Shown here piece after piece: positions 24,899 through 34,521 of a DNA stretch of 64,000 nucleotides. Below the pieces are notes generated by a model. It was not told where the DNA came from. It made no database searches and saw only the letters and a program-made list of their open reading frames with translations. The position numbers and the translations under genes are program-made. Position 1 is the stretch's first letter, and each line of letters begins with the position of its first letter. This DNA comes from Flavobacteriaceae bacterium GSB9 (lineage in GTDB: Bacteria; Bacteroidota; Bacteroidia; Flavobacteriales; Flavobacteriaceae), in contig CP062007.1 of assembly GCA_022749295.1 (NCBI GenBank), positions 186,001 through 250,000 on the forward strand. Reading direction: 5' to 3'.

Positions 24899-25676
24899 AA
24901 TAGACCTTAGTATTTTAATTACACACTATAACAGATCAGAGGCCTTGAAAGCCTGTTTGGAAGCTATTGATGCGGTTGGTTTTTCTTGTAATTATGAAAT
25001 TGTAATTAGTGACGACGGTAGTAATGAAGCCCATTTAAACCATATAAAAACACTTAAATATGACCAACTTTTATTGTCTGAGGGTAATCAAGGCTTAACT
25101 AATAATATTAATAAAGGATTAAAAGCTTGTAAGGGGGCTTATATTCTGTATTGTCAAGAAGATTTTTTGTTGAGCCCACAAGTAGCTTGTGTCTTAGATG
25201 AATGTCTGGATTTACTTAAAAACAATGTTTTGGATATGGTTCGTTTAACAGCGAATTATAGATTTAACTATTTAAAAGCATTGACCGCCAACGTTAGTAA
25301 AATTCCAAACTTTTCCATAAGGAATTTTAATGTTAATACGTTTCGTTACAGTGACAACCCTTTTATTACAACCATCGACTTTTACAATAAATTTGGTTAT
25401 TATTTAGAAGACGTCTCTGGGCCTTACGGAGAAACAGAATATGCCATTAGAATTTTAAAATTAGGAGCTAAAATAGGCATTGTAAATAAAAATTTAGCTA
25501 GAGCTCATGCAGAAAGTGTTTCTGTGATGAAAACCTTTTACCCGAGTAAAAAAAGAAAAGGGAGTAGAAAGCTTTGGCGTTCAGCGAGAGCTTTAAGACA
25601 ACACATAGAATGGTTGTTGTACGATCCAAAAAAAAGGCGTTTGTTAACCTATAAAAATTTAAAAAGGGTTTCATGA
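24888..25676 (+). CDS. Glycosyltransferase family 2
   Basis: A 262-residue GT-A enzyme. Seen: IDLSILITHYNRSEALKACL, YEIVISDDGSNEAH (36-49) and NQGLTNNINKGLKACKGAYI. At the place of DXD it has YCQEDF (88-93), an acidic but atypical metal site. The C-terminus is basic. It overlaps the upstream gene by 11 bases and the next by four (ATGA). Confidence 0.88.
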   Translation: MENKIDLSILITHYNRSEALKACLEAIDAVGFSCNYEIVISDDGSNEAHLNHIKTLKYDQLLLSEGNQGLTNNINKGLKACKGAYILYCQEDFLLSPQVACVLDECLDLLKNNVLDMVRLTANYRFNYLKALTANVSKIPNFSIRNFNVNTFRYSDNPFITTIDFYNKFGYYLEDVSGPYGETEYAIRILKLGAKIGIVNKNLARAHAESVSVMKTFYPSKKRKGSRKLWRSARALRQHIEWLLYDPKKRRLLTYKNLKRVS

Positions 25677-26845
25677 AAATAGCGTTGGTACTTCCTACTC
25701 CCCCCAGTTACTCTGAAACCTTTTTTAGGTCGAAAATTCAGGGGCTATTAAATCATGGCCATAAGGTGGTTTTGGTAACAGGGAGAACAACAGAAAAATT
25801 TGATTTATGTAACGTTATTTACCATCCTAAGGTTTACAAAAATAAATACCTGCAGGTGCTTGCTATGCTCAAGGTTTTTATGGGGCTATGTCCATATTAC
25901 GAATCTGTATTTCGGTTTTTAAGTCTAGAAAAACAAGCAGGTACACCATTTAAACGCATTATTGAAAAACTATATATTAACGCTACATTATTGAAATTGA
26001 AGGTAGATTGGGTGCATTTTGGTTTTGCAACCATGGCTATAGATCGCGAATTGGTACCAAAGGCCATTAAGGCTAAAATGGCTGTGAGTTTTAGAGGGTA
26101 CGATATAAATGTGTATCCCTTAAAGCACAATAATGCCTATAGTATTCTATGGCAACAGGTCGATAAAGTCCATAGTATTTCAAACGATTTGTTGCAAAGG
26201 GCATATCGGTTAGGCTTGCCTGAAACAACGCCTTACCATATTATTACCCCAGCCGTTAATTTAGATGCACATGGAGAACCTGAACAAGCTAAAAACCATA
26301 AAACTATTCGTATAGTCACTATAGCCAGGTTGCATTATATAAAAGGAATTGACCTATTGTTGGAAATAGCAGCGATTTTACGTGAAAAGCACATGGATTT
26401 TGTTTGGGAGGTTATTGGAAGTGGACATAAAAAAGAAGAAGAACGTTATTTGTACCAAAAATATCGATTGGGTTTGCATGATAACGTGCGGTTTTTAGGA
26501 AAAATGAATCATCAGGAGACGCTTAATATCTTAAAACAGGCCGATTTATATGTGCAAACCAGTGTGATAGAAGGCTTTTGTAATGCGGTTTTGGAAGCCC
26601 AAAGTTTAGGGAAGTTAGCCTTGGCATTTGATAAAGGGGGGCTTAGGGAAAACATAAAGGAAGGAGAAACGGGTTTTTTGGTTAAAGCGGTTAATGCTAC
26701 GGCTATGGCGAATACCATAATTGAAGTAATAAAGCTGCCTATAGAAGATAAACAAAATATAAGGGAACAGGCTAAACAACGTGTAAAACAACACTTTAAT
26801 TTAGAACAACAGCAAAAGGTCTTTAATCAATTTTATACGGTATAG
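25673..26845 (+). CDS. Glycosyltransferase family 4 (WcaL-like)
   Basis: A 390-residue enzyme. Seen: MKIALVLPTPPSYSETFFRS at the start, VDWVHFGFATMA, VSFRGYDINVYP, VTIARLHYIKGIDLLLEIA and the EX7E motif IEGFCNAVLEAQSLGKLAL. Known: the S-ET-F start and the H-F-G...RG-D pattern match colanic-acid WcaL-type galactosyltransferases. Donor is inferred only. Five bases separate it from the exostosin-like gene. Confidence 0.9.
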   Translation: MKIALVLPTPPSYSETFFRSKIQGLLNHGHKVVLVTGRTTEKFDLCNVIYHPKVYKNKYLQVLAMLKVFMGLCPYYESVFRFLSLEKQAGTPFKRIIEKLYINATLLKLKVDWVHFGFATMAIDRELVPKAIKAKMAVSFRGYDINVYPLKHNNAYSILWQQVDKVHSISNDLLQRAYRLGLPETTPYHIITPAVNLDAHGEPEQAKNHKTIRIVTIARLHYIKGIDLLLEIAAILREKHMDFVWEVIGSGHKKEEERYLYQKYRLGLHDNVRFLGKMNHQETLNILKQADLYVQTSVIEGFCNAVLEAQSLGKLALAFDKGGLRENIKEGETGFLVKAVNATAMANTIIEVIKLPIEDKQNIREQAKQRVKQHFNLEQQQKVFNQFYTV

Positions 26846-26850
26846 TTTAT

Positions 26851-27909
26851 ATGAAGTTATATTACCCTAAATCGCATTATATAAAGAAGTATCGTGGAGA
26901 GTTATTTCCTTTGTTAAAGCCATTTTTAAAAGGCGAAGGCTTTACAAATCAAGATCGTATGGCGTTGTATGGGGTATCAGATACTGATTTTGAAATCGTT
27001 GCGACTTTGGATGACGCGGAAGTCTGTGTATTGCCCATGTCGTGGAATTATTATTCGAAAACTAACCAGTTGGGCTTAGCGCAGGAATGCATTTTAGAGG
27101 CTAAAAAGTGCGCTAAAATAGCGTGGTCGTTTATATCTGGCGACCATGGCGTTAAATTTCCAGAGTTCGATGGTGTCATCGTTTTTAGGTTAAGTGGCTA
27201 CCAGTCCAGAAAACAGCTGGGGCATCAGGGGATGCCAGTCTTTATTGGCGATTATTTGTCGAAACAAAATCTATTAAACCGTTTTTTACCTGATACAAAT
27301 GAACAACGGCCAGTAGTGGGCTTTTGCGGTCAGGCCCATTTATCAAAAGCACAGGCCGGAATCGATCTATTGAAAAAAAGTTGGTTTAATTTAAAAAGTG
27401 TACTCGGGCTAAGTGCTTATGAAACCGAAACCATTATCCCCACCACGTACTTAAGAGCCCGTTTACTAAAACGGCTCCAGAAAAGTGAAGCTATTCGCGA
27501 CCATTTTGTTTTACGTAAACAGTATCGGGCCGGGGTTAGCAATCAACAGGCTAGGTACCAAACCACACAGGAATTTTATAAGAATATTTTGGAATCGCAA
27601 TATGTGCTTTGTGTTCGGGGTGGCGGAAATTTTTCGGTACGCTTCTATGAAACCCTTATGATGGGGCGTATTCCGGTGTATGTGCATACAGATGGTTATT
27701 TGCCTTTACAGAATACGATAAATTGGAAAAATCATGTAGTTTGGATAGCACCTGATGAGCAACACCAAATCGCAGAAAAAGTCCTATCTTTCCACAATAA
27801 ATTGGGGCCGGAAGGCGTATGGGCCCTATGTAAACGTAATCGGGAACTTTGGGAACGGTACTTAACATTAAAAGGGTTTTTTAAAACGGTTGCAACAGAA
27901 CCCCAATAA
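26851..27909 (+). CDS. Exostosin-family glycosyltransferase (GT47-like)
   Basis: A 352-residue soluble protein. Seen: FDGVIVFRLSGYQSRKQLG (near 109-127), RPVVGFCGQA and the C-terminal signature YVLCVRGGGNFSVRFYETLM, followed by GRIPVYV. Known: the C/R-G-GN-S-RFYE-L--G-IPV pattern is the exostosin/GT47 donor-binding region found in eukaryotic heparan polymerases and bacterial capsule enzymes. Inferred: a glycan chain or side-chain transferase. The next start lies ten bases downstream. Confidence 0.85.
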   Translation: MKLYYPKSHYIKKYRGELFPLLKPFLKGEGFTNQDRMALYGVSDTDFEIVATLDDAEVCVLPMSWNYYSKTNQLGLAQECILEAKKCAKIAWSFISGDHGVKFPEFDGVIVFRLSGYQSRKQLGHQGMPVFIGDYLSKQNLLNRFLPDTNEQRPVVGFCGQAHLSKAQAGIDLLKKSWFNLKSVLGLSAYETETIIPTTYLRARLLKRLQKSEAIRDHFVLRKQYRAGVSNQQARYQTTQEFYKNILESQYVLCVRGGGNFSVRFYETLMMGRIPVYVHTDGYLPLQNTINWKNHVVWIAPDEQHQIAEKVLSFHNKLGPEGVWALCKRNRELWERYLTLKGFFKTVATEPQ

Positions 27910-27919
27910 AAAGACATTG

Positions 27920-29248
27920 ATGCCATTTCAGTTTTTAAAATATTTACAACCTACACACTATTTTCGATTGCCAACTCATCAGGGCCGGTATGTCTTTCCT
28001 AAAGCCAATCATTTGCCGCAAGAGATTTTAGAGACATTAGATAGTGAAGATGGTTATACGTGTGAAGTAGCCAAGCAGTACGATGTGTCTTGGCAGGCGG
28101 TACTGAAGGGATATACTGGTGATGCGGAAACCTACACCCAATTTGAAACCTTGGCTGTTAAAGACGAATACCGTTTTATCAGACGCTATTTTAACCCAGC
28201 TTGGGTGTTTTATGTGTTATTAATAAGACTAATGACTTTTAAGAACCCCATCAAAGAAATTAATGGTTGGTTGTGTACGCGTTCGGTTACTCGTAATGAC
28301 GCATATACCAATCCGATAAAATATCCCCAATGGGATAAGGCAACTTTTAAATTGTTGCAAAGTAAACCTTTGGTAACGGTGGTTATTCCTACCTTGAACA
28401 GATATGAATATTTAAAGGATGTTTTAAAGGATTTAGAACAGCAAAGCTACACCAATTTTGAGGTGATTGTGGTAGACCAATCCACACCATTCAAGAAGGC
28501 GTTTTATAACACTTTTTCGTTGAATCTTTCCGTAGAGTATCAGGAAGAAAAGGCATTGTGGCGGGCGCGAAACCGAGCCATAAAACAAGCAAAAGGCGAT
28601 TATATCTTATTGTTTGATGACGATAGCCGGGTGGACAAGAATTGGATAAGTAATCATTTAAAATGTCTAGAGGTATTTGATGCTTCACTGTCTTCAGGCG
28701 TCTCTATTTCTTTAGTAGGAGCTGAAGTGCCCAAAGATTATAAATATTTTAAAATTAGTGACCAACTCGATACGGGCAACGTACTTATTAAAAAGGATGT
28801 GTTTAAAACGCTTGGATTGTTTGATAGGCAATTTGAAGGTCAGCGTATGGGTGATGGCGAGTTTGGATTACGTAGTTACTTGGCTGGCTTTAAAAACATA
28901 TCGAACCCTCAAGCGCAACGACTACATTTAAAAGTAGGGGCCGGTGGATTGCGTGAAATGGGCAGTTGGGATGCCTTTAGGCCTAAAAAATGGTTGGCAC
29001 CGCGCCCTATACCAAGTGTTTTGTATTTATATAGACGCTATTTTGGACCTGTTGCTGCACGTTTTGCATTATGCCGCACAGTGCCACTATCGATACTACC
29101 TTATCGGTTCAAAAAAAACAAAACGCTCTTGGTAATAGGTGCAATATTGACATGCTTATTTTTACCTTTCGTATGTGCTCAAGTGTTTTGGTCATGGCGT
29201 TTAGCGAGCAAAAAGTTAAAAGAAGGACCAATAATAGATAGATTGTAA
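27920..29248 (+). CDS. Glycosyltransferase family 2 with N-terminal extension and C-terminal membrane segment
   Basis: 442 residues from the ATG at 27920; a TTG at 27890 lies inside the upstream gene and is less likely. Residues 1-145 have no known motif. The GT-A domain then begins with LVTVVIPTLNRYEYLKDVL, VIVVDQSTPFKK, RARNRAIKQAKGDYILLFDD and DDDS. A hydrophobic helix near the end (LLVIGAILTCLFLPFVCAQV) probably anchors it in the inner membrane. The stop overlaps the next ATG (TAATG). Confidence 0.88.
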   Translation: MPFQFLKYLQPTHYFRLPTHQGRYVFPKANHLPQEILETLDSEDGYTCEVAKQYDVSWQAVLKGYTGDAETYTQFETLAVKDEYRFIRRYFNPAWVFYVLLIRLMTFKNPIKEINGWLCTRSVTRNDAYTNPIKYPQWDKATFKLLQSKPLVTVVIPTLNRYEYLKDVLKDLEQQSYTNFEVIVVDQSTPFKKAFYNTFSLNLSVEYQEEKALWRARNRAIKQAKGDYILLFDDDSRVDKNWISNHLKCLEVFDASLSSGVSISLVGAEVPKDYKYFKISDQLDTGNVLIKKDVFKTLGLFDRQFEGQRMGDGEFGLRSYLAGFKNISNPQAQRLHLKVGAGGLREMGSWDAFRPKKWLAPRPIPSVLYLYRRYFGPVAARFALCRTVPLSILPYRFKKNKTLLVIGAILTCLFLPFVCAQVFWSWRLASKKLKEGPIIDRL

Positions 29249-30357
29249 TGGGAAGCCATGTTAAACAAGTGCTTATAGTCGCTTCAGAATTTCCTCCACA
29301 ACCTGGAGGTATTGGCAATCATGCTTGGCAATTGGCCAAGGCCTTGAAACATAAGGGGTATCAAGTCAATCTAGTTACCGATCAGCGTTCGGATGATGGA
29401 AACGCTGAAGCCGATTTCGATAAAACATTGCCTTTCCAGATACAGCGCATAAAAAAGAGGAATGTTAGGTTGTTTATGTACATCCATCGCCTCATCAAAG
29501 TTTTTAGATTGCTCAAGACAACAGATTATGTTTTAGCTACAGGGAAGTTTTCGTTATGGAATATAAGCTTATGTGGTTTAATGAGAAAACGGTTTTCTGT
29601 TGCTATTGTTCATGGTACAGAAGTCAATTTGCCCACTGGATTTTCCAAAAGTTGTGTAGAGTGGTCGCTACATCAGTTTGACAAAGTCGTGGCCGTTTCA
29701 AATTACACCAAACAATTGATATCGCATTTGTCCATTTCTGTGGATGTAATTCCTAATGGTGTCCCTTTTCAAGATTGGCAGCATCGAGGAGCTGTTTCAG
29801 AGGAAAGCCAACAAATAGGCTTTCCTAAACTTATAACTGTAGGCCGAGTTAGTGAACGTAAAGGGCAAGCAGCGGTTGTGGCCATGTTGCCCGAACTCAT
29901 AAAAACGTTTCCAAAACTTCATTACCAATGTGTCGGTATTGACACGGCAGCGGGTTCGGTTAAGCAATTGGCGGAGCAGTTAGGGGTTAATGGGCATGTA
30001 AGTTTTCATGGGGTATTGGAACAACAGCCTTTAAAACAGCGGGTAGCCGAAAGTGATATTTTTGTAATGCTAAGCAAACCTGGATTAAAGGGCGATGTGG
30101 AAGGTTTTGGAATTGCCGTTTTAGAGGCCAATGCATTAGGTGTTCCAGCCATAGGGGCAAAAGGTAGCGGTGTAGAAGATGCTATTAAAGATAGGCAATC
30201 TGGGCGGTTAGTGACTTTAGGAGATGCAGGAAGTTTCAGGAATGCCATTAGTGCTATTTTAGAGCATAATGACAGATATAAACAAGAGGCAATAACTTGG
30301 GCCAAAGCTCATGATTGGAGTATTATTGTAGAACAGTATATGGCATTGCTACCATGA
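29248..30357 (+). CDS. Glycosyltransferase family 4 (GT-B)
   Basis: A 369-residue enzyme. Seen: VLIVASEFPPQPGGIGNHAW (glycine-rich acceptor loop), VIPNGVPFQDW, LITVGRVSERKGQAAVVAML and the EX7E region EGFGIAVLEANALGVPAIG. Known: the FPPxxGGIg start is typical of GT4 enzymes related to phosphatidyl-inositol mannosyltransferases. It overlaps the upstream gene by one base and the next by four. Confidence 0.92.
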   Translation: MGSHVKQVLIVASEFPPQPGGIGNHAWQLAKALKHKGYQVNLVTDQRSDDGNAEADFDKTLPFQIQRIKKRNVRLFMYIHRLIKVFRLLKTTDYVLATGKFSLWNISLCGLMRKRFSVAIVHGTEVNLPTGFSKSCVEWSLHQFDKVVAVSNYTKQLISHLSISVDVIPNGVPFQDWQHRGAVSEESQQIGFPKLITVGRVSERKGQAAVVAMLPELIKTFPKLHYQCVGIDTAAGSVKQLAEQLGVNGHVSFHGVLEQQPLKQRVAESDIFVMLSKPGLKGDVEGFGIAVLEANALGVPAIGAKGSGVEDAIKDRQSGRLVTLGDAGSFRNAISAILEHNDRYKQEAITWAKAHDWSIIVEQYMALLP

Positions 30358-31493
30358 AAAAATTGACTATAATTTCACATACCGAACATTATAAAACAAC
30401 CGAAGGTCAATTGGTTGGTTTTGGTGCTACAGTAACGGAGATTAATGGTTTGTTGGAGGTGTTTGATAAGATTGTGCATGTTGCTGTATTATATGATCAA
30501 GCACCCCCACTTAGTGCTTTGCCTTACAGGTCTAAAGCCATTCGTTTAGTAGCCTTACCAAGAGTGGGCGGCAAAAGTATATCGGATAAATTGAAAGTGA
30601 TGTGGAACGCCCCCAAAATACTTAGTATAATTCATAATAGCTTAAAAGGGAGTACCCATTTTCAGTTTCGGGCACCGACAGGTATGGGAGTATACGTTAT
30701 TCCTTACCTAGTCTTTTTCAGCTCAAAAAAAGGTTGGTTTAAATATGCTGGTAATTGGAAGCAGAAACATGCACCCTTAGCGTATCAGTTTCAACGCTGG
30801 GTATTAAAACAGCAACACCGAAAAGTAACAATTAATGGCAATTGGCCTAATCAACCCAAACATTGTTTGTCTTTTGAAAATCCTTGCCTTACGAATGAAG
30901 AGTTAGCGACAGGTAAGATAACTAGAAATACAAAAGACGTATCGACCGGAAAAAGAACGCTGTGCTTTGTGGGGCGCATGGAAGCTGCAAAAGGTATTGA
31001 ACTGCTTATAGAGAGTTTGTTGAGCTTGAATCCATTGGACAAGGACTTAATTGATACAATCCATTTTATAGGACAGGGGGAAGGCATAGATAATTACAAA
31101 CAGCGGTTGGCCGAATCTGGCATGTCGTTTACGTTTCATGGCACCTTACCTAGAAATTCGGTACATCATATTTATAAATCAAGTCATTTTTTGATATTGC
31201 CTTCTCAATCAGAAGGTTTTCCTAAAGTGGTTTCAGAAGCCCTGAATTATGGCTGTGTGCCCGTAGTCTCCAATGTGTCGGCTATTGGTCAGTATATTAC
31301 GCATGGGAAGCAGGGAGTCTTGTTAAACCGTTTAACAACTCGTAATTTAACACAACGTTTGCAATTTTGTTTGCAGATGGATGCTAATCAGTTCAAGGCA
31401 TGTATTCATCAGCCCGAGCCGTTTTACGAACAATTTACCTATGCCCATTACAACAACCGTATCTTTAATGAGGTTTTAAAAGCCGATATATAA
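30354..31493 (+). CDS. Glycosyltransferase family 4 (GT-B)
   Basis: 379 residues from the ATG at 30354 in the ATGA overlap; an ATG at 30315 lies within the upstream gene. Seen: KKLTIISHTEHYKTTEGQLV, LCFVGRMEAAKGIELLIESL, HFIGQGEGIDNY and the EX7E motif QSEGFPKVVSEALNYGCVPV. Last glycosyltransferase of the third block. Confidence 0.9.
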   Translation: MKKLTIISHTEHYKTTEGQLVGFGATVTEINGLLEVFDKIVHVAVLYDQAPPLSALPYRSKAIRLVALPRVGGKSISDKLKVMWNAPKILSIIHNSLKGSTHFQFRAPTGMGVYVIPYLVFFSSKKGWFKYAGNWKQKHAPLAYQFQRWVLKQQHRKVTINGNWPNQPKHCLSFENPCLTNEELATGKITRNTKDVSTGKRTLCFVGRMEAAKGIELLIESLLSLNPLDKDLIDTIHFIGQGEGIDNYKQRLAESGMSFTFHGTLPRNSVHHIYKSSHFLILPSQSEGFPKVVSEALNYGCVPVVSNVSAIGQYITHGKQGVLLNRLTTRNLTQRLQFCLQMDANQFKACIHQPEPFYEQFTYAHYNNRIFNEVLKADI

Positions 31494-31541
31494 AATACCT
31501 AGGGTTTAAATCTTTCAATTTTAATAGAAATTATATATTTA

Positions 31542-31580
31542 CTCGATAATCGAGGTTAAGGCATAACGTGAAACCTCGAT
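31542..31580 (+). promoter_or_regulatory. Overlapping alternative hairpins upstream of the Wzy-like gene
   Basis: CTCGAT-A-ATCGAG (31542-31554) is a near-perfect palindrome. Its right arm, extended to ATCGAGGTT (31549-31557), can instead pair with AACCTCGAT (31572-31580) across a 14-base loop. The two pairings exclude each other. A double operator with repeated half-sites is an equal possibility. Confidence 0.4.
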
Positions 31581-31614
31581 ATCATGGACTTTTTAACTTC
31601 TGTAAATAAGCTTT

Positions 31615-32970
31615 TTGGTGTTTAAAGATAAATACATTAGAAATATAGTGCTGCATGTGTGTATCGGGATGCTTATTTATTATAACGAGGGGTTGTCGAA
31701 GTTTTATTTTTTTGGCCTAGTGTCCTTTTTTTTCTTTAAAATTATAAGAGCGCAAAAGTCCGACAAAACCTTAGAGATTTTAAAAGCCTGCACTTATGTA
31801 TTGGCCGCCGAAGTGTTGTTGCGAATGACTAAGGGGAGCTTGCTTTATGAGGCCAGTAAGTATTTAGTGATTGTTTTTTCTATAATAGGGCTGTTTCATA
31901 AAGGGTTTAAGTTGAAAGCAACGTCATATGTAATCTATATTGTGTTGTTGATTCCCGGTATCTATGTGTCGTTATACCTTTTGGATATTAGCTACAATAT
32001 CAGGAAAGCAGTAGCCTTTAATTTAAGTGGTCCGGTATGTTTGGGCTTATCTGCTTTGTTTTGCATGGGGGTTTCGGTGACCAAACGTCAGTTGGAGCAA
32101 ATTATTAACTACGGAATTTATCCGCTATTGAGTACCGTGGTTTATATTGTGTTTTACACGCCCAATGTGGCAGACTTAGCCTGGAATACAGAGTCTAATT
32201 TTGCAGCATCAGGAGGCTTTGGACCAAATCAAGTGGCAACTGTATTGGGTTTAGGCGTTTTTTTCGCTACGGTGAAGTTTTTTAATTATAGTAAAACGCC
32301 GCTGTTGCGCTATGTGAATTTAGGTCTTATTCTTTTGTTTTCGTTTCGCGCCATGTTAACCTTTAGTCGTGGTGGTGTATTTACGGCCATGATTATGATT
32401 CTTTGTTTTTTATTTTTTGAATATAAAACCATGGATAAGCGAACAAGAAGCAACATGTTTATGTCGCTCTTTTTGTTTATTGGCATTATTATAGCTACAT
32501 GGGTGTACTCTTCGGTGCAAACTAGCGGACTTATCGAAAAACGTTATGCTAATGAGAACGCTATGGGCGAAGAGAAGGAAGATATCACTACGGGGCGGGT
32601 TTCAATATTTATGGAAGAAGTGGAAGCTTTTGTAAGTAGTCCTTTTTTAGGTGTAGGCGTTGGGCGTGTTAAAGACATACGGTTTCAAGAAACTGGCATT
32701 CATGCGGCATCGCATAACGAAATGAGTAGAATTCTATCAGAACATGGGCTACTGGGCATTGTGGCCTTTGCGATATTGTTATTGGTACCTTTGTTTTTTA
32801 GGATAGGTGATAGGAGCAATACCTTATTTTTTTCGTTCTATTTTTTCTGGTTTCTAACTATCAACCATTCGGCAATGCGTATTGCTGCTCCGGCGTTTAT
32901 ATATGCGCTTAGTTTATTGCACGTAACATATGACAAACCTCGGTTAAAAAAGAAATTAGCTAATCGTTAA
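31615..32970 (+). CDS. O-antigen polymerase/ligase-like membrane protein (Wzy/WaaL superfamily)
   Basis: A 451-residue protein with about ten to twelve hydrophobic helices. A large loop after the middle is followed by GVGVGRVKDIRF (near 345) and a SHNEMSRILSEHGLLGIVAF motif (near 364-383). Known: the H-NE-L-E-G--G pattern after a periplasmic loop is the O-antigen ligase/polymerase signature. Inferred: polymerises or transfers glycan at the periplasmic face. The start is uncertain: TTG at 31615 or GTG at 31618. An ATG at 31584 opens a 13-codon frame (MDFLTSVNKLFGV) that ends within this gene in a different frame, so either a leader peptide or an indel could be involved. Confidence 0.85.
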   Translation: MVFKDKYIRNIVLHVCIGMLIYYNEGLSKFYFFGLVSFFFFKIIRAQKSDKTLEILKACTYVLAAEVLLRMTKGSLLYEASKYLVIVFSIIGLFHKGFKLKATSYVIYIVLLIPGIYVSLYLLDISYNIRKAVAFNLSGPVCLGLSALFCMGVSVTKRQLEQIINYGIYPLLSTVVYIVFYTPNVADLAWNTESNFAASGGFGPNQVATVLGLGVFFATVKFFNYSKTPLLRYVNLGLILLFSFRAMLTFSRGGVFTAMIMILCFLFFEYKTMDKRTRSNMFMSLFLFIGIIIATWVYSSVQTSGLIEKRYANENAMGEEKEDITTGRVSIFMEEVEAFVSSPFLGVGVGRVKDIRFQETGIHAASHNEMSRILSEHGLLGIVAFAILLLVPLFFRIGDRSNTLFFSFYFFWFLTINHSAMRIAAPAFIYALSLLHVTYDKPRLKKKLANR

Positions 32971-33120
32971 AGAACGTATCTTAATCACAATTTATGTTTG
33001 TGACTCTCTTGAAGGCTGAATGTGTAGCACCAATAGTTAATCTTTATACGTTTTGTAGTCATTTTAACCCATATAAAAAATTACTTAGTATCTTTAAGCC
33101 ACTCAAATCAGCTACTACCT

Positions 33121-34512
33121 ATGTCCAAGAACAGTATTCACTTTAATATATCGGAGCGTAAAATCCTGTTACGTGTTTTGGATATGGTTTCGATACTTGC
33201 TGTGCTTTACTTTGTGGGCAACACATTTCATTTTGATTATTTTACAATTACCAAGGTAAACTGGAGGTGGGTATTTGTACTTGTTTTATACATATCAGTA
33301 TTTGGCACCATTTTCGAATTATACGATTTACAAAAGTCCAGTAAACTGGAAAAAATAGCAACAAGTATTGTGTTTACGGTATCAACAACCGTTCTGTTCT
33401 ATTTTTTAACGCCATTTTTTACACCAGTTTTACCCGATAACCGTTTACAGATTCTCTTCTTTTATTTTTCAATTTTAGTAGCGTTGTTTTTGTGGCGTTG
33501 GGCCTATATTTCATTTATTGTATCGCCTCGGTTTTACAAAAGAGTACTAATTATTGGCGAAACATCGAATATCGAAACCATCATAGAAACGTTTAAACGT
33601 TCAGACCCGAATTACAAAATAGTGGGGTTTGTGAATTGCGAACTCAATAAGCAGTCGCCTGTTAAATTTAAAGGTGTTCCCGAGTATAGTCCAAAACAGA
33701 TTCGTGAGGTCGTTAATAAGGAAAATTTATCTGAAATTGTAGTGGCTAGCTATAGTACAGAAAACATTACTTCTGAAATTTACTATATCCTTATAAAATT
33801 ACTGGAAGAAGGCTTTCCTATTAATGAATACACACAGGTGTATGAAGATTTAACCCAGCGTATTCCCGTGCAGTTTGTGGGTAAGGATTTTTATAGGTAT
33901 TTTCCTTTTAGCAGAAACAATCAAAATAAACTGTATTTGTTTTTTCATCGTTTTTTTGATGTTTTGGTTTCCATTCTGGGTCTTGTGATAGGTTTGGCGT
34001 TTTTGCCTATTGTACTGTTGGGAAACCTTTTGGCGAATAGAGGTCCCCTATTGTATAAGCAGGAACGGGTTGGCAAAAACGGAAAGGTTTTTAATATTGT
34101 GAAATTTCGTAGCATGGTAATAAATGCAGAGCCATCTGGAGCGAAGTGGGCCACTAAAGGCGATGTGCGGGTCACCCCGTTTGGGAAGTTTTTGAGACAT
34201 TCAAGGTTAGATGAAATTCCACAATTTATAAATATCCTTAAAGGCGAAATGAGTTTAATAGGCCCCAGGCCCGAACGCCCTGTTTTTGTTAAGGAACTGT
34301 CTAAAATGCTTCCTTTTTATGAAACCCGTCATATGGTAAAACCGGGGCTAACAGGTTGGGCACAAGTAAAAACACGTTATGGCTCTTCGGTTGACGATAG
34401 TTTACTAAAATTGCAGTATGACTTGTATTACATTAAGCACCGCGGTTTTTTTCTGGATACCAATATTTTGGTAAAAACACTAACCACTGTTATTTTCTTT
34501 AGGGGACAATAA
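33121..34512 (+). CDS. Undecaprenyl-phosphate glycosylphosphotransferase (WcaJ-type), initiating enzyme
   Basis: A 463-residue protein. Seen: about four membrane helices in residues 10-130, a nucleotide-binding-like domain beginning RVLIIGETSNIET, a fifth helix near 280 and the catalytic C-terminal domain. The latter has KFRSMVINAE, RLDEIPQFINILKGEMSLIG, PRPERP and KPGLTGWAQV. Known: these are hallmarks of polyisoprenyl-phosphate hexose-1-phosphate transferases, which start glycan repeat-unit synthesis on undecaprenyl phosphate. Inferred: it begins assembly of the polysaccharide built by the upstream genes. It is preceded by 150 bp without a clear promoter box and converges on the minus-strand gene ending at 34522. 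Confidence 0.94.
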   Translation: MSKNSIHFNISERKILLRVLDMVSILAVLYFVGNTFHFDYFTITKVNWRWVFVLVLYISVFGTIFELYDLQKSSKLEKIATSIVFTVSTTVLFYFLTPFFTPVLPDNRLQILFFYFSILVALFLWRWAYISFIVSPRFYKRVLIIGETSNIETIIETFKRSDPNYKIVGFVNCELNKQSPVKFKGVPEYSPKQIREVVNKENLSEIVVASYSTENITSEIYYILIKLLEEGFPINEYTQVYEDLTQRIPVQFVGKDFYRYFPFSRNNQNKLYLFFHRFFDVLVSILGLVIGLAFLPIVLLGNLLANRGPLLYKQERVGKNGKVFNIVKFRSMVINAEPSGAKWATKGDVRVTPFGKFLRHSRLDEIPQFINILKGEMSLIGPRPERPVFVKELSKMLPFYETRHMVKPGLTGWAQVKTRYGSSVDDSLLKLQYDLYYIKHRGFFLDTNILVKTLTTVIFFRGQ

Positions 34513-34521
34513 TTAAATTGA

